Assembly (NCBI RefSeq): GCF_011493005.1
Contig: NZ_CP049157.1
Coordinates: 1,240,001 to 1,304,000, forward strand
DNA: 64,000 nt
Direction: 5' to 3'
From: Caballeronia sp. SBC1
GTDB taxonomy: Bacteria > Pseudomonadota > Gammaproteobacteria > Burkholderiales > Burkholderiaceae
Shown here: in pieces, positions 36,658 to 45,952 of the stretch
Numbering within the stretch: the first letter of the stretch is position 1
Layout: every line of letters starts with the position of its first letter
Notes under the pieces: generated by a model
The model's input: only the letters and a program-made list of their open reading frames with translations
Told to the model about the DNA's origin: nothing
The model's database searches: none
Made by a program: the position numbers and the translations under genes

Positions 36658-37930
36658 CGCAATAGACATTGTCCGAGGTGCCAGGCTAGCGCTGCGCGCC
36701 GGTGGCTCGAAGCGCGTGAGGCCGATCTCCTGCCCGTCGAGTACTACCACGTGGTCTTCACACTGCCGGCGGCCATCAGCGCGATTGCGTATTACAACAA
36801 GGCCGTCATCTACGGGCTGCTGTTCGATATCGCGGCCGAAACGTTGCGCACCATCGCCGCCGATCCGAAGCATCTCGGAGCGCAGATCGGTACCACGCTC
36901 GTCCTGCATACCTGGGGCTCCGCGCTCACGCATCATCCCCATGTGCATGGCATCGTTCCCGGTGGTGGACTGTCGCCGGATCGAAGCCGGTGGGTCGCGT
37001 GCAAGCCAGGGTTCTTCCTTCCAGTGCGCGTACTCTCACGGCTGTTTCGCCGACGCTTCCTCGAAGAACTGGAGGCCACCTATCGCCGGAGCCAGTTGCG
37101 CTTCTTCGGCGAATACGTCGAGCTCAACGATGTGACAGCCTTTGCCCAGTGGCTTGCGCCAATGCGCGCATGCGAGTGGGTGGTGTATGCCAAACGCCCG
37201 TTTGCGGGACCCAAAGCGGTGCTCGCCTATCTGTCGCGTTACACGCACCGGGTCGCGATCTCTAACCAACGCCTGGTCGCCCTCAACGAACACGGCGTCA
37301 CCTTCCGCTGGAAGGACTACCGTGTGGATGGACGCACACGCAACAAGACCATGACGCTTCAAGCAGATGAGTTCGTGCGCCGGTTCCTATTGCACGTGCT
37401 GCCTGGCGGCTTCCACCGCATCCGCCACTACGGTTTGCTCGCGAACCCATCGCGGCGCGAGAATCTCGCGAAGATACGCGAGTTGCTGGGTGTCGTGCCT
37501 GCCAGTATCGGCCGCAGTGCTAACGACGTAGCCACAGTCCCAGTGCCGCCAACCTTCGTTTGCCGGCACTGCGGTTCGCCGATGATCATCATCGACATAC
37601 TCCAGCGCAGCAGACCTATCCGGGCACCGCCTGCTGAGTGAGCCAACGCATGAACGCCATCGTGTCAGGATGCACACATCGACTGTCGGCTCTTCGGCAA
37701 CGAGAGCCAATAGGAGACGCCTGCGCCTACGACTCCAAACGGGTGGTTTGGTGCTGGCCGCGTTGGCGTGATAGCAACGCTCAGCAGCGTCGCTGCTGCG
37801 ATCGTGGTTGCCCAGGCTCAGATTTACCCGCGTTTATATCCACCGTACCCTCAGTGGAATCGAACAAATCGCCATAGCGGTGAAATGTTCAGACCATGTC
37901 GGAGCACTCCGCGGTTTCCTCCCTTGGGGC

Positions 37931-38000
37931 TTGTAGGACGCCTGCCCGCTGGCGTCTGGGCGAGTTGACACGTCGACGGATCAGGGCAGGCGTCCTACAA
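37931..38000. repeat. 17-bp perfect inverted repeat with a 36-base loop
   Basis: TTGTAGGACGCCTGCCC (37931-37947) and its exact complement (37984-38000) flank a 36-base loop, between the transposase and the next gene. It has no T run and both arms are long. It could be the terminus of a mobile element, a REP-like sequence or a recombination site. The rest of 37642-38186 holds no gene. Confidence 0.65.
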
Positions 38001-38186
38001 CCCTAAACAATAATGGCCCGTGTGGCATCTGCGAAAATGGGCGCTTCAGTCGATTAGTTCCCCGATAATAACGTTAAGCCAGTCTCATCATGATCGCGCG
38101 CCGCACCAGGGAAATTATCCTCGATACTGCTCTATTCAGCCGCGACGACCGCATGAGCGCCATACTAACTACAAATCTGAGGCTTC

Positions 38187-39179
38187 GTGAATAAGCAACT
38201 CGCCAGGTTGATTTTCGACTACCAAGCAAGCGTCCGTATCGCTGCGGTACTCATGCAACGATCGGGCATCCGGATGCCTTTCTCATCTGCTCATTGGGTC
38301 GAAACTGACATTCCCGCGCGTGGTGAGCTTGAAGGTGGTATTCATTACTTTAAGCATGGCTTTGGATGTGCAGTAAGTCTCTCCACAGGCGAAGTAGACT
38401 TTGATTTCGGGGAACAGGGTGAGATCGACGGATTCGACGTGTGGCGATTGATTCGTTTTGCAGGGGGCAGGTTGGCGGAATACGGCTTTGATACCGAAGA
38501 CGCACTCAAAGAGTGTTTCAATGCGGCAGTGACTGCAGGGTTGTTAGTCTACTCGGGGCGTATCCACTACTACGTGGCTAATGTTCCGCGTTCACTTGCA
38601 GTTGAAGTAGACAGCAGACTACCAGACGATGACCTTCCACGCAAACATCAAGATCCCGTCCTAGTGCTCTATGCGCATTATTTTTTAGCGGCTGATCTAA
38701 TGCGGGAGAACTATAAGAATCTCGACAATAAGTGGGAAAAACGTGGCCGTCTGAGTCAAAACGATAATGTCAAGCTGGGAATTTATCTGTCCTCTTGGCT
38801 AGGTTTTCTTGGCGTGACTTGCGAAGGCTTTAATAAGCTTAGAATGCGTCTTTTGATTCAGGAAAACCGTCCGGAGAGATTCCGCGAACTAATTTCGAAA
38901 TCCGATGCGATAGGCAGTATGTTGAAGCGGCATTCCGATTCGTTAAGGGAGTTTCGAAACAACGTCTTCCATCTCCGGAAGGATGTCGAGGCGATACTGC
39001 AATTTTTTGCCAAAGACGCGGAACGTCTTCAATGGGCCGGCGAGCTACATACCGCTATCGCTGAATTCTTTTCTGATTACCGTGTCCTATGTGAAGTGCA
39101 TTACGTGATCCATGGTCGCAGAAGCGAGATGAACACGAGACAGATACGTCCGAGGCGCCGTAAACTGAATGTGTCGTAA
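38187..39179 (+). CDS. Unknown protein with DUF6896-like N-terminal domain
   Basis: The 330-residue cytoplasmic protein starts at GTG 38187 with GAGG upstream. The first 130 residues (GIHYFKHGFGCAVSL, GEVDFDFGEQGEIDGFDVWRL) resemble, from memory, the DUF6896 domain. The remaining 200 residues are helical and charged, with no motif I recognise, ending in a basic tail (RPRRRKLN). No signal or membrane helix. Base composition is clearly more A+T-rich than the flanking backbone, like the reverse transcriptase gene facing it, so both are probably acquired cargo. Function unknown. Confidence 0.7.
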   Translation: MNKQLARLIFDYQASVRIAAVLMQRSGIRMPFSSAHWVETDIPARGELEGGIHYFKHGFGCAVSLSTGEVDFDFGEQGEIDGFDVWRLIRFAGGRLAEYGFDTEDALKECFNAAVTAGLLVYSGRIHYYVANVPRSLAVEVDSRLPDDDLPRKHQDPVLVLYAHYFLAADLMRENYKNLDNKWEKRGRLSQNDNVKLGIYLSSWLGFLGVTCEGFNKLRMRLLIQENRPERFRELISKSDAIGSMLKRHSDSLREFRNNVFHLRKDVEAILQFFAKDAERLQWAGELHTAIAEFFSDYRVLCEVHYVIHGRRSEMNTRQIRPRRRKLNVS

Positions 39180-39327
39180 ACCAGATGTCGAGCGGATGCT
39201 GCTGCCCGGTTTTTACCGATCACCACTGTTCGCTAAGACTCAACGCATTTTTGCTTGCGTTGTGTGCGAGAGTTGTCCGGCTCTCCTGAGATACGATACT
39301 ATTCATAAATAGCCTTTTGTTATCGCA

Positions 39328-40899
39328 TTACTCTCGGCCGCGGATCAGGTCGTCGGACATTTTTGTCGCCAAAAAATCCGCCGTCAGCATAGGCTTAATT
39401 GCACGTCCCCACGCTTTGCGCTCTTCTGCCGGAAGCGCCACCGAAGCGCTAATTATTCTTCTTTTTTCCCACTCATCACATCTATCGAACCATTCTCGTA
39501 TTGTTCTAAATTCTTCCCGCGTCAAATGTCCCTTCAATCCCTCAAGGGCAATCATTGACGGATATGTCACACTATCCTTATTCGGAATTTTTACTATGTG
39601 AATAAGTGCTGCCTTTTTGAAAAACCCGTCGCTAGATAAAAGCTTTGCCAAAGTTGCCTGATGCCATTCTAGCGATCCAAAACCGTCCGACAGGACCATT
39701 TTCGCATAATATTCTGTAATCACAGTCTTATTTTCTTGCGGAATAACATCGCTATTTTTTAACAACATATCAATAAAGTAATCTAGTGAATATAAATATT
39801 CTCCGCATATTATTGCTATCTGCTCGAGCAATTTGAATTTTTGCTGCACGAGACATGCAATTATCAATTTCTGGATTCCAGAAAATTCAGGAATTCCTTG
39901 TGTTTGCAACGACTCGATCTCATGAGGTATATCAATCTTTATAAAAGCATCATATTTTTCACTAGCCGGCATGACGAAGGTCCGTGCAATACGATTGTAG
40001 CCACCGGTAAGCTTTGTGACTTTCTTAATAATCGCATCTGCACTATCTTCGGCCAATGGTGGTGGTGTGTCCTCATTTTTTTCGGACAAGTAAAGCTTGG
40101 TCTTTCCAGTATTCAACATCAAACCGTCCCTGAACAGACGTGTCGTCAGCAAATTCATCCATCGCTGGGCCGTAACAAGGTTCGGCGCAAATATTCGAAA
40201 ATCGTCAACATAACGTACAAAACGGACACCTTCGTCTATCAGATATCTGTCGACATCGATTAAAGCCGCTTCTGAGATTATTCGACTTGCGGTGTTTCCA
40301 ATGGGAATTCCATAGCTATCTTTTTTTGACCAAAGCAATAGAAGGCTATTTATAGCGGTCACAATCTGCTCGTCAACGCCGATATCTAAAAGAGTAGAGT
40401 GAACACGATGGATATTGATCCTATCGTAGAAGGAAGCGATATCACATTGCACGACGTATGTACAGCTGTCTTCGTTTGCTAGTTCTTTGACACGTTCACG
40501 CCAGTCTCCATAGCCGATGTTTTTATCAAAAAGAGCCCCCTCCTTCGGAGCAAACCTCGAAGAATATACGATATTCTCCGATACAGGCACTCTGGCAATT
40601 TCTATCTGTTCAGCGGCTTGTAGAACAATGGCAGTATATTTCGCCAAGCACAGAGGATCGATTATGGCGGCCTTCCGATAGTCAAATACATATCGATTTT
40701 TGGGCGTCAAAATATACTGGATCGGCTTAAAACCCATGTCAAGTATATTTCCCTTACGAACCTTGGCATGGACCTCGGCTATTAGATCAGCCTTATGCGC
40801 CCTTATCAACGTTGTCTCTAGGGTTTCCTTCGTGATGTCGCTGGGACCGTGGGCCGCTAAATGCTCGATGCTAAGATTGCATGCCTCGTCCAGGTTCAT
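39328..40899 (-). CDS. Reverse transcriptase, candidate antiphage (DRT/UG-type) enzyme
   Basis: The 523-residue protein has the reverse-transcriptase palm: CDIASFYDRI (Asp153), GIPIGNTASRIISEAAL, FVRYVDDFRIF (YVDD at 230-233) and NTGKTKLYL. There is no group II intron maturase or HNH domain. Instead a helical C-terminal half of about 230 residues follows, as in many UG/DRT and Abi-type defence reverse transcriptases; this family placement is an inference. The gene is A+T-rich, stands alone on the minus strand, and faces the DUF6896-like gene across 148 bases. Only about 75 bases separate its start from an unrelated truncated gene, leaving little room for an upstream partner RNA. Confidence 0.85.
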   Translation of the reverse strand: MNLDEACNLSIEHLAAHGPSDITKETLETTLIRAHKADLIAEVHAKVRKGNILDMGFKPIQYILTPKNRYVFDYRKAAIIDPLCLAKYTAIVLQAAEQIEIARVPVSENIVYSSRFAPKEGALFDKNIGYGDWRERVKELANEDSCTYVVQCDIASFYDRINIHRVHSTLLDIGVDEQIVTAINSLLLLWSKKDSYGIPIGNTASRIISEAALIDVDRYLIDEGVRFVRYVDDFRIFAPNLVTAQRWMNLLTTRLFRDGLMLNTGKTKLYLSEKNEDTPPPLAEDSADAIIKKVTKLTGGYNRIARTFVMPASEKYDAFIKIDIPHEIESLQTQGIPEFSGIQKLIIACLVQQKFKLLEQIAIICGEYLYSLDYFIDMLLKNSDVIPQENKTVITEYYAKMVLSDGFGSLEWHQATLAKLLSSDGFFKKAALIHIVKIPNKDSVTYPSMIALEGLKGHLTREEFRTIREWFDRCDEWEKRRIISASVALPAEERKAWGRAIKPMLTADFLATKMSDDLIRGRE

Positions 40900-40980
40900 T
40901 TTTTAAGCTCAGGAAACGATGATTTATCTTTGGTGGATTCCAAATGACTGTTAGCTACTCATCGGCTTTCAGCATACGGA

Positions 40981-41226
40981 AACCGGCACAACAACACAAT
41001 CGCAAGTGACGGGCATCCTAGTTGCAGGGCTCCAACAAGTGACCGTTACTACACCAAAGGAAACCTCGCCCAGAGCTGGAAGTATGCGAGCAGTTGGCTG
41101 GTCGGAACTGAGTCGAAATTCTGCAGCGGCCAATTGAAGGCAGATCAATCGCTCGACATGAACAAGTCGAGTATCTTCGAAACGGAGATCACGCCGCCGG
41201 ACGTCAGTTTCGGGTCGGGAGCGTGA
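40981..41226 (+). pseudogene. 3' remnant of an unidentified gene
   Basis: An open frame without a start codon reads SDGHPSCRAPTSDRYYTK, then NLAQSWKYASSWLVGTESKF and ends GSGA-stop at 41226. Codon use and composition are protein-like and G+C-rich, unlike the adjacent reverse transcriptase gene. I do not recognise the family. It appears to be the C-terminal end of a gene cut by the arrival of the accessory DNA, which would put a boundary near 40975. Confidence 0.55.
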
Positions 41227-41330
41227 GTTCGCTGATGCAGGAAGCTGCCGCCCGGCTGTTCGATGCCGCCACTGTCAGCAATCCGCCACATTGCTGACGT
41301 AGAACCCGACCCGCCCCAATGTCGACGATG

Positions 41331-41390
41331 GCCGAAGACCCGTCCGTCAACGCAGCGTTCTGAGATGCTTAAAATCGGCCATTACAGATG
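41331..41390 (+). repeat. Dispersed repeat, copy B
   Basis: The segment starts GCCGAAGACCCGTCCGTC and ends TCGGCC plus GATG; it aligns with copy A at 30004-30060 in the same orientation. The stretch 41227-41623 contains nothing else that can be named. Confidence 0.5.
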
Positions 41391-41623
41391 CTCACGCGCC
41401 CCGAATCTGTACCATTACGAATGTCGGAGCGACAAGAAATTCGAAAGAGTCCTGCCGACCCAAAACGGTCATCGAACTCACTCAACGGGTGCATTCGCGG
41501 GCGACGTTTTCAGAAAATACTCAAACAAGCTGCCACCACGATTTTTCCCCAACGTTTTTTCCATTTGTTGCCTTGGCCAATATAGAAAAAGCACCAACCT
41601 GAAAACCCGCCGCCCACCCCAGC

Positions 41624-42004
41624 TTAATCATAACTTTCGGTCTGTGCCCGCTCCAAGTCCGCGTGCGCTTCATCCACCTTGCGTTGGCGATCGGCAATTT
41701 TCTTTGAGCTTTTTCCCTGAGTTCTGGCTTCTTGCAAATCGTGTTCGCGTTCCGCCAGCTTTTTCTCTGCCGCGGCAACTTTGCGCTGGCTCGCGCTGCG
41801 CAATACATCATCTGTGCAGTTGGCATTCATCCGCCCAAGCGCGGTCTCCAGGCCGTCGACGCGCCTTGCATTGCCATACGCCTTAGCGTATGTAATCTCC
41901 CTCTCCAACGCAGAACGCTTTGCGTCACAGCCACCCGCTTGTGCCCAGGCAAGCATCGGACACATTACTGAGGACAACAACAGAACTTTGAGGGTGGTCT
42001 TCAT
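41624..42004 (-). CDS. DUF1090 (YqjC-like) periplasmic protein
   Basis: The 126-residue protein has a signal peptide (about 1-22, ending AWAQ), then GGCDAKRSALEREITYAKAYGN and MNANCTDDVL with the two conserved Cys, followed by a long charged helix likely to form a coiled coil. This is the DUF1090 layout of E. coli YqjC, a periplasmic protein of unclear function. It stands alone, 172 bases from the DUF2501 gene stop on the same strand. Confidence 0.85.
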   Translation of the reverse strand: MKTTLKVLLLSSVMCPMLAWAQAGGCDAKRSALEREITYAKAYGNARRVDGLETALGRMNANCTDDVLRSASQRKVAAAEKKLAEREHDLQEARTQGKSSKKIADRQRKVDEAHADLERAQTESYD

Positions 42005-42175
42005 TTACTACCTTGATAGATGTTGGTTGATGCGCTCGAATAGAGCTGATCGAGCATCGATGGCGCATCATATGAGTCCCCGACAAGTCCAACACGAACG
42101 AAGGACCCATCGGGGTAAAAAAATAAAAGACAACTCGTCAAGTTGCTCGCGAAGCATTTAAAAACGAACTACCCA

Positions 42176-42652
42176 TCACCCACCCACCAGCGACTTCCCT
42201 TGCGAAAGAATCTTGTCACAAACCTGCTTTGTAACTTGCTGCTTCAACCCACCGCCACTCAGATCAACCTGCTTCCCATCGCCACTTTTCAAGAGACCAG
42301 CCGCCCCAGCGGTATACCCACTATCCGACGACGCAGCCGATGTCCCGCCCAGCTTGCTCATCAGCGAATCCTTAACCGACGACGCCCCATTCCCACTGAG
42401 ATAGTTGTTCTTGATACAGAACTGCAGCACACCCGCGACATTACTCGTACTACCCGATGTCAAGGATGACCCGGTCAACCCGCTAGTCATCCCGCTCATG
42501 CTCCCCAGGCTGCTGAGCCCGCTGGACGATGACCCATCAGAGCTTCCGCCTCCCTTCAACAAATTGCCAAGCTGCGCGTGAGCGGCTGAAAAGGGTAACA
42601 ACATCGCAATTGCGATACCTGCAACGGTGCTGCGATACGTGAGGACTTTCAT
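42176..42652 (-). CDS. DUF2501 (YjjA-like) secreted protein
   Basis: The 158-residue protein has a signal peptide ending AHAQ, a Ser/Gly-rich middle (about 25-70) and a C-terminal DUF2501 domain: VLQFCIKNNYLSGNGASSVKD, LMSKLGG and VTKQVCDKILSQGKSLVGG with two conserved Cys. ATG 42652 (MKVLTYRS) is chosen because it gives a proper signal peptide and has AGGAG upstream. Function unknown. Confidence 0.87.
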   Translation of the reverse strand: MKVLTYRSTVAGIAIAMLLPFSAAHAQLGNLLKGGGSSDGSSSSGLSSLGSMSGMTSGLTGSSLTSGSTSNVAGVLQFCIKNNYLSGNGASSVKDSLMSKLGGTSAASSDSGYTAGAAGLLKSGDGKQVDLSGGGLKQQVTKQVCDKILSQGKSLVGG

Positions 42653-42784
42653 ACTCGGACTCCTTCGGTGGCTAAAACCAGCCTCTAATATAGTGCGTTT
42701 CACGCAAGGCGTTGAATAAGAACGTCCTCGGCTTGCGATAAACCAATTTAGACGGAGTGCTGATGATAAAAAATGACAAAAACA

Positions 42785-45700
42785 TCAATGAAAGTCCCGG
42801 CTCACGCTCGTCAACCCACCCAGCAGATACGACATATCCACCAACCGCTGCGCAACGAGATGTCGAACCTCGCCCTCGCATTGCCACGTACCGTACACGG
42901 CGAGCAACGTCGATCCGAGCGCTTCACGGCGCTGCTTCTCCAGCAGACTAGGCCATACGATCACGTTGACGTTACCGGTCTCATCTTCAATCGTGACGAA
43001 CATCACACCCTTCGCCGTTCCAGGCCGTTGACGCACCGTTACAAGTCCGCACCCGCGCGCTAACCGCCCGTTCCTGTAACCATGCAACGTGGCAGCCGGC
43101 ATCAACCGCTGCTCAAGCAACGCCGGCCGCAACAGTTCAAGCGGATGACGTCCGAGAGACAGACCCGTAGCCTTGTAGTCGCTGACAATATCGTCGGCCT
43201 CAGAAGGCGCGCCGAGCAGCGGCGTGACATCTTCCACGCGTGCATTGTTGAGCAGATCCTTGTCGGGCACTGCGGCCACGGATTGCCATAACGCTTCCCG
43301 TCGATTACCGGCGAGCGAAGTCAACGCATTGGCCGCCGCCAGCGCCTGCAGGTCATGCCGGTCAAGTTGCGCCCGTTGCGCAAGATCACCCACATTCTCG
43401 AACGGACGTACGCTACGCGCCGTTTCAATACGCTCGGCTGCACCGTCGCGCATTCCGCGAAGCAGTGATAGTCCCAGTCGCACAGCAGGCCTGCTGTCAT
43501 CGCCTCGCTGTTCATCCGGATACTCAAGCACCGAATCCCAGCCGCTTACCGTAACGTCAGCGGGAAACACAACAACACCATGGCGCTTCGCATCCTGCAC
43601 GAGTTGCGAAGGGGAGTAGAAACCCATCGGTTGCGAGTTGAGCATGGCCGCGAGAAACGCTGCTGGTTCATGTCGCTTCAACCAACTGCTGACATACACA
43701 AGCAGCGCAAAACTCGCCGCATGGCTTTCAGGAAAACCATATTCACCGAAGCCCTTGATCTGCTCGAAGATGGCGTCTGCGAAGGCTTTTTTATAACCGT
43801 TCTTGGTCATGCCATTCACAATGCGATCGTAGTACTTCTCCAGGCCGCCTTTGCGTTTCCAGGCGGCCATCGCGCGGCGCAATTCGTCGGCTTCACCGGC
43901 AGTGAAGCCGGCAGCGATCATCGCGATCTGCATGACCTGTTCCTGAAAAATTGGCACGCCCAAGGTTCTGTCGAGCGCGACTTTCAGATCGTCGTTTGGA
44001 AAACTCACCGGCTCCAAACCCTGACGCCGCCGCAAATACGGATGCACCGCGCCACCCTGAATCGGACCGGGCCGTACGATCGCAACCTCGATCACCAGAT
44101 CGTAAAACGTCTGCGGCCGCAGTCGCGGCAACATCGACATCTGCGCGCGCGACTCAATCTGGAATACGCCGATCGTGTCCGCCTGCGAGATCATCTCGTA
44201 GGTCGCCGGATCTTCACGAGGAATGTCCTGCATCTCGAAGCGCTCGCCGCGTTTCTCCGAAACCATATCGAGTGTGCGTCGAATGGCCGACAGCATGCCG
44301 AGCGCAAGCACATCGACTTTTAAAAGCCCCAGCGCTTCCAGATCGTCCTTGTCCCACTGGATCACGCTGCGATCCGGCATAGCTGCATTTTCGACAGGAA
44401 CCAGCCGCGTGAGTTTTTCCCGGCTGATCACAAAACCGCCTGAATGCTGCGACAAATGCCGCGGAAAATTCAGCAATTGCGCCGCCAGCGCCGCCCACGA
44501 TTGAATCAACACATTCTCTGGATCGAGCCCGGATTCAATGAAGCGCTGCAGCAGGTCATGACTGGTATCGAACCACTGATGCGACTTCGCAACGCGATCC
44601 ACAATCTGCGGATCGACACCCAGCGCCTTGCCCGTTTCACGCAATGCGCCACGCGGCCGATACGTCGATACAGCCGCAGCAATCGCCGTACGATCACGCC
44701 CGTATTTACGATAGATGTACTGGATCACTTCCTCGCGCCGCTGATGCTCGAAGTCGACATCAATATCCGGCGGTTCACCGCGCTCTTTGCTGATAAACCG
44801 CTCGAACAGCATGTTGCTGCTCGCCGGGTCCACTTCGGTAACGCCGAGGCAATAACACACGGCGGAGTTCGCGGCGGAGCCACGCCCCTGACAAAGAATG
44901 TGTTCGCTGCGGGCAAAACGAACGAGGTCATAGACCGTGAGAAAGTACGCCTCGTATTTCATATACTCGATCAACTCGAGTTCATGTTCTATCTGAGCCT
45001 GCACCTTGTGCGGAATGCCGAGCGGAAAACGCCGATGCGCGCCGACATAGGTTTCCTGCCGCAAATAAGCAGCATGTGTAAATCCGGCTGGCACGATTTC
45101 ATTCGGATACTCGTAGTGCAATTCATCGAGTGAAAACGTGCAGCGCTTGAGCACGTTGAGCGTTTCACCCAGCGTGTATTCCGGATAGAGATTCGCGAGC
45201 CGAAGCCGAGAACGCAAATGTTGCTCGGCGTTCGGCGTGAGGTCATAACCGCATTCTGACACCGGCTTGCCGATACGAATTGCCGTCATGGTGTCCTGCA
45301 GCGGCTTGCGCGACCGCACGTGCATCACCACGTTGCCGGTCGCTACCACGCGCACCTTATGAAACGCCGCCACGTGCTCAACGGTCCCCCGATGCATGTC
45401 ATCGAGCGCGCGCTGGTGCAGCGTCAACCCAACCCACGCGCGTTGAGGAAACGTGGTGTCGAGCCATTCGATCTGGGCATCGAGCGCGGCCTGCTTTGCA
45501 GGGAAATCGGGCACCAGGATCGCGAGGCAATCCGGCATGCCGCGCAGATGCGCGAACTCTTTATCGGGCCGTGCGAGATCGTTTGGCGTGAGCAGGTACG
45601 CGCCTTTTTTCGACCGCATGCGAGCAATGGTGATGAGCTCCGACAAATTGCCGTATCCATTGCGGTTTGTCGCCAGCAAAATGAGTCCGAAGGCCGGCGA

Positions 45701-45946
45701 AAGATCTGCATTGACGAGCTTGAAATACGAGCCAATCACCAGCGGAAAGTTCAGTTTCTTCGCCTCCACATGCGCGCGTACAACACCCGCGAGCGAGCAT
45801 TCGTCAGTGATCGCCAGACCGGCATAACCGAGTTGCGCCGCCCGCGCGACCAGCTCCTCTCCACGCGATGCCCCGTGAAGGAACGTGAAGTTGGAGAACG
45901 CGAAAAGCTCCGCATACGCGGGCAGCATGGAGAAGGTGGTATCCAC
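42785..45946 (-). CDS. dnaE2: Error-prone DNA polymerase III alpha subunit DnaE2
   Basis: The 1053-residue C-family polymerase begins with a PHP domain (FSNFTFLHGASRGEELV, LAITDECSLAGVV), followed by the polymerase core (CQGRGSAANSAVCYCLGVTEVDP, PDIDVDFEHQRREEV with catalytic Asp), tandem HhH region and a C-terminal OB fold (VMFVTIEDETGNVNVIVW). DnaE2 extends primers past lesions in SOS mutagenesis and works with ImuA and ImuB. The GTG start at 45946 is six bases after imuB; ATG 45928 is an alternative. Length agrees with the family. Confidence 0.96.
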   Translation of the reverse strand: MDTTFSMLPAYAELFAFSNFTFLHGASRGEELVARAAQLGYAGLAITDECSLAGVVRAHVEAKKLNFPLVIGSYFKLVNADLSPAFGLILLATNRNGYGNLSELITIARMRSKKGAYLLTPNDLARPDKEFAHLRGMPDCLAILVPDFPAKQAALDAQIEWLDTTFPQRAWVGLTLHQRALDDMHRGTVEHVAAFHKVRVVATGNVVMHVRSRKPLQDTMTAIRIGKPVSECGYDLTPNAEQHLRSRLRLANLYPEYTLGETLNVLKRCTFSLDELHYEYPNEIVPAGFTHAAYLRQETYVGAHRRFPLGIPHKVQAQIEHELELIEYMKYEAYFLTVYDLVRFARSEHILCQGRGSAANSAVCYCLGVTEVDPASSNMLFERFISKERGEPPDIDVDFEHQRREEVIQYIYRKYGRDRTAIAAAVSTYRPRGALRETGKALGVDPQIVDRVAKSHQWFDTSHDLLQRFIESGLDPENVLIQSWAALAAQLLNFPRHLSQHSGGFVISREKLTRLVPVENAAMPDRSVIQWDKDDLEALGLLKVDVLALGMLSAIRRTLDMVSEKRGERFEMQDIPREDPATYEMISQADTIGVFQIESRAQMSMLPRLRPQTFYDLVIEVAIVRPGPIQGGAVHPYLRRRQGLEPVSFPNDDLKVALDRTLGVPIFQEQVMQIAMIAAGFTAGEADELRRAMAAWKRKGGLEKYYDRIVNGMTKNGYKKAFADAIFEQIKGFGEYGFPESHAASFALLVYVSSWLKRHEPAAFLAAMLNSQPMGFYSPSQLVQDAKRHGVVVFPADVTVSGWDSVLEYPDEQRGDDSRPAVRLGLSLLRGMRDGAAERIETARSVRPFENVGDLAQRAQLDRHDLQALAAANALTSLAGNRREALWQSVAAVPDKDLLNNARVEDVTPLLGAPSEADDIVSDYKATGLSLGRHPLELLRPALLEQRLMPAATLHGYRNGRLARGCGLVTVRQRPGTAKGVMFVTIEDETGNVNVIVWPSLLEKQRREALGSTLLAVYGTWQCEGEVRHLVAQRLVDMSYLLGGLTSVSRDFH

Positions 45947-45952
45947 GGCGCA

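Larger units (their letters stand above)
33046..37641 (+). pseudogene. tnpA: IS91-family transposase gene split by the RIT insertion
   Basis: The N-terminal part (GTG 33046 to 33237) encodes the start of the zinc-binding domain (HVLRCEGCAAIEVAYNSC). The rest continues at 36658 with RNRHCPRCQASAARRWLEA and runs to 37641, through the catalytic region (HTWGSALTHHPHVHGIVPGGGL with HUH-type His residues; LSRYTHRVAISNQRL with the Tyr). The two parts total about 391 codons. Removing 33238-36652 plus one CATGT copy (3420 bases) restores one continuous frame. As it stands the transposase is inactive. Confidence 0.92.
32041..37880 (+). mobile_element. IS91-type element with integrase gene, disrupted by a RIT element
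   Basis: An integrase gene followed at once by an IS91/IS801-type rolling-circle transposase is a known arrangement. Both are in the same direction here. The transposase is split by the 3.4-kb RIT element. Outer boundaries are estimates: a hairpin AGGAAACC/GGTTTCCT lies at 32091-32111 before the integrase, and another, GGCTCT/AGAGCC, just after the transposase near 37691-37710. IS91-type ends lack inverted repeats and target duplications, so exact ends need comparison with an intact copy. Confidence 0.7.

Noticed and set aside
37931..38000. Interpretation of the 17-bp inverted repeat as an integron attC site
   Set aside because: No RYYYAAC/GTTRRRY core sites at the arms and no integron integrase; kept only as an unexplained inverted repeat.
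40900..40980. Retron-type msr/msd RNA upstream of the reverse transcriptase
   Set aside because: Only about 75 bases are available before unrelated coding DNA and no long paired structure is visible there.
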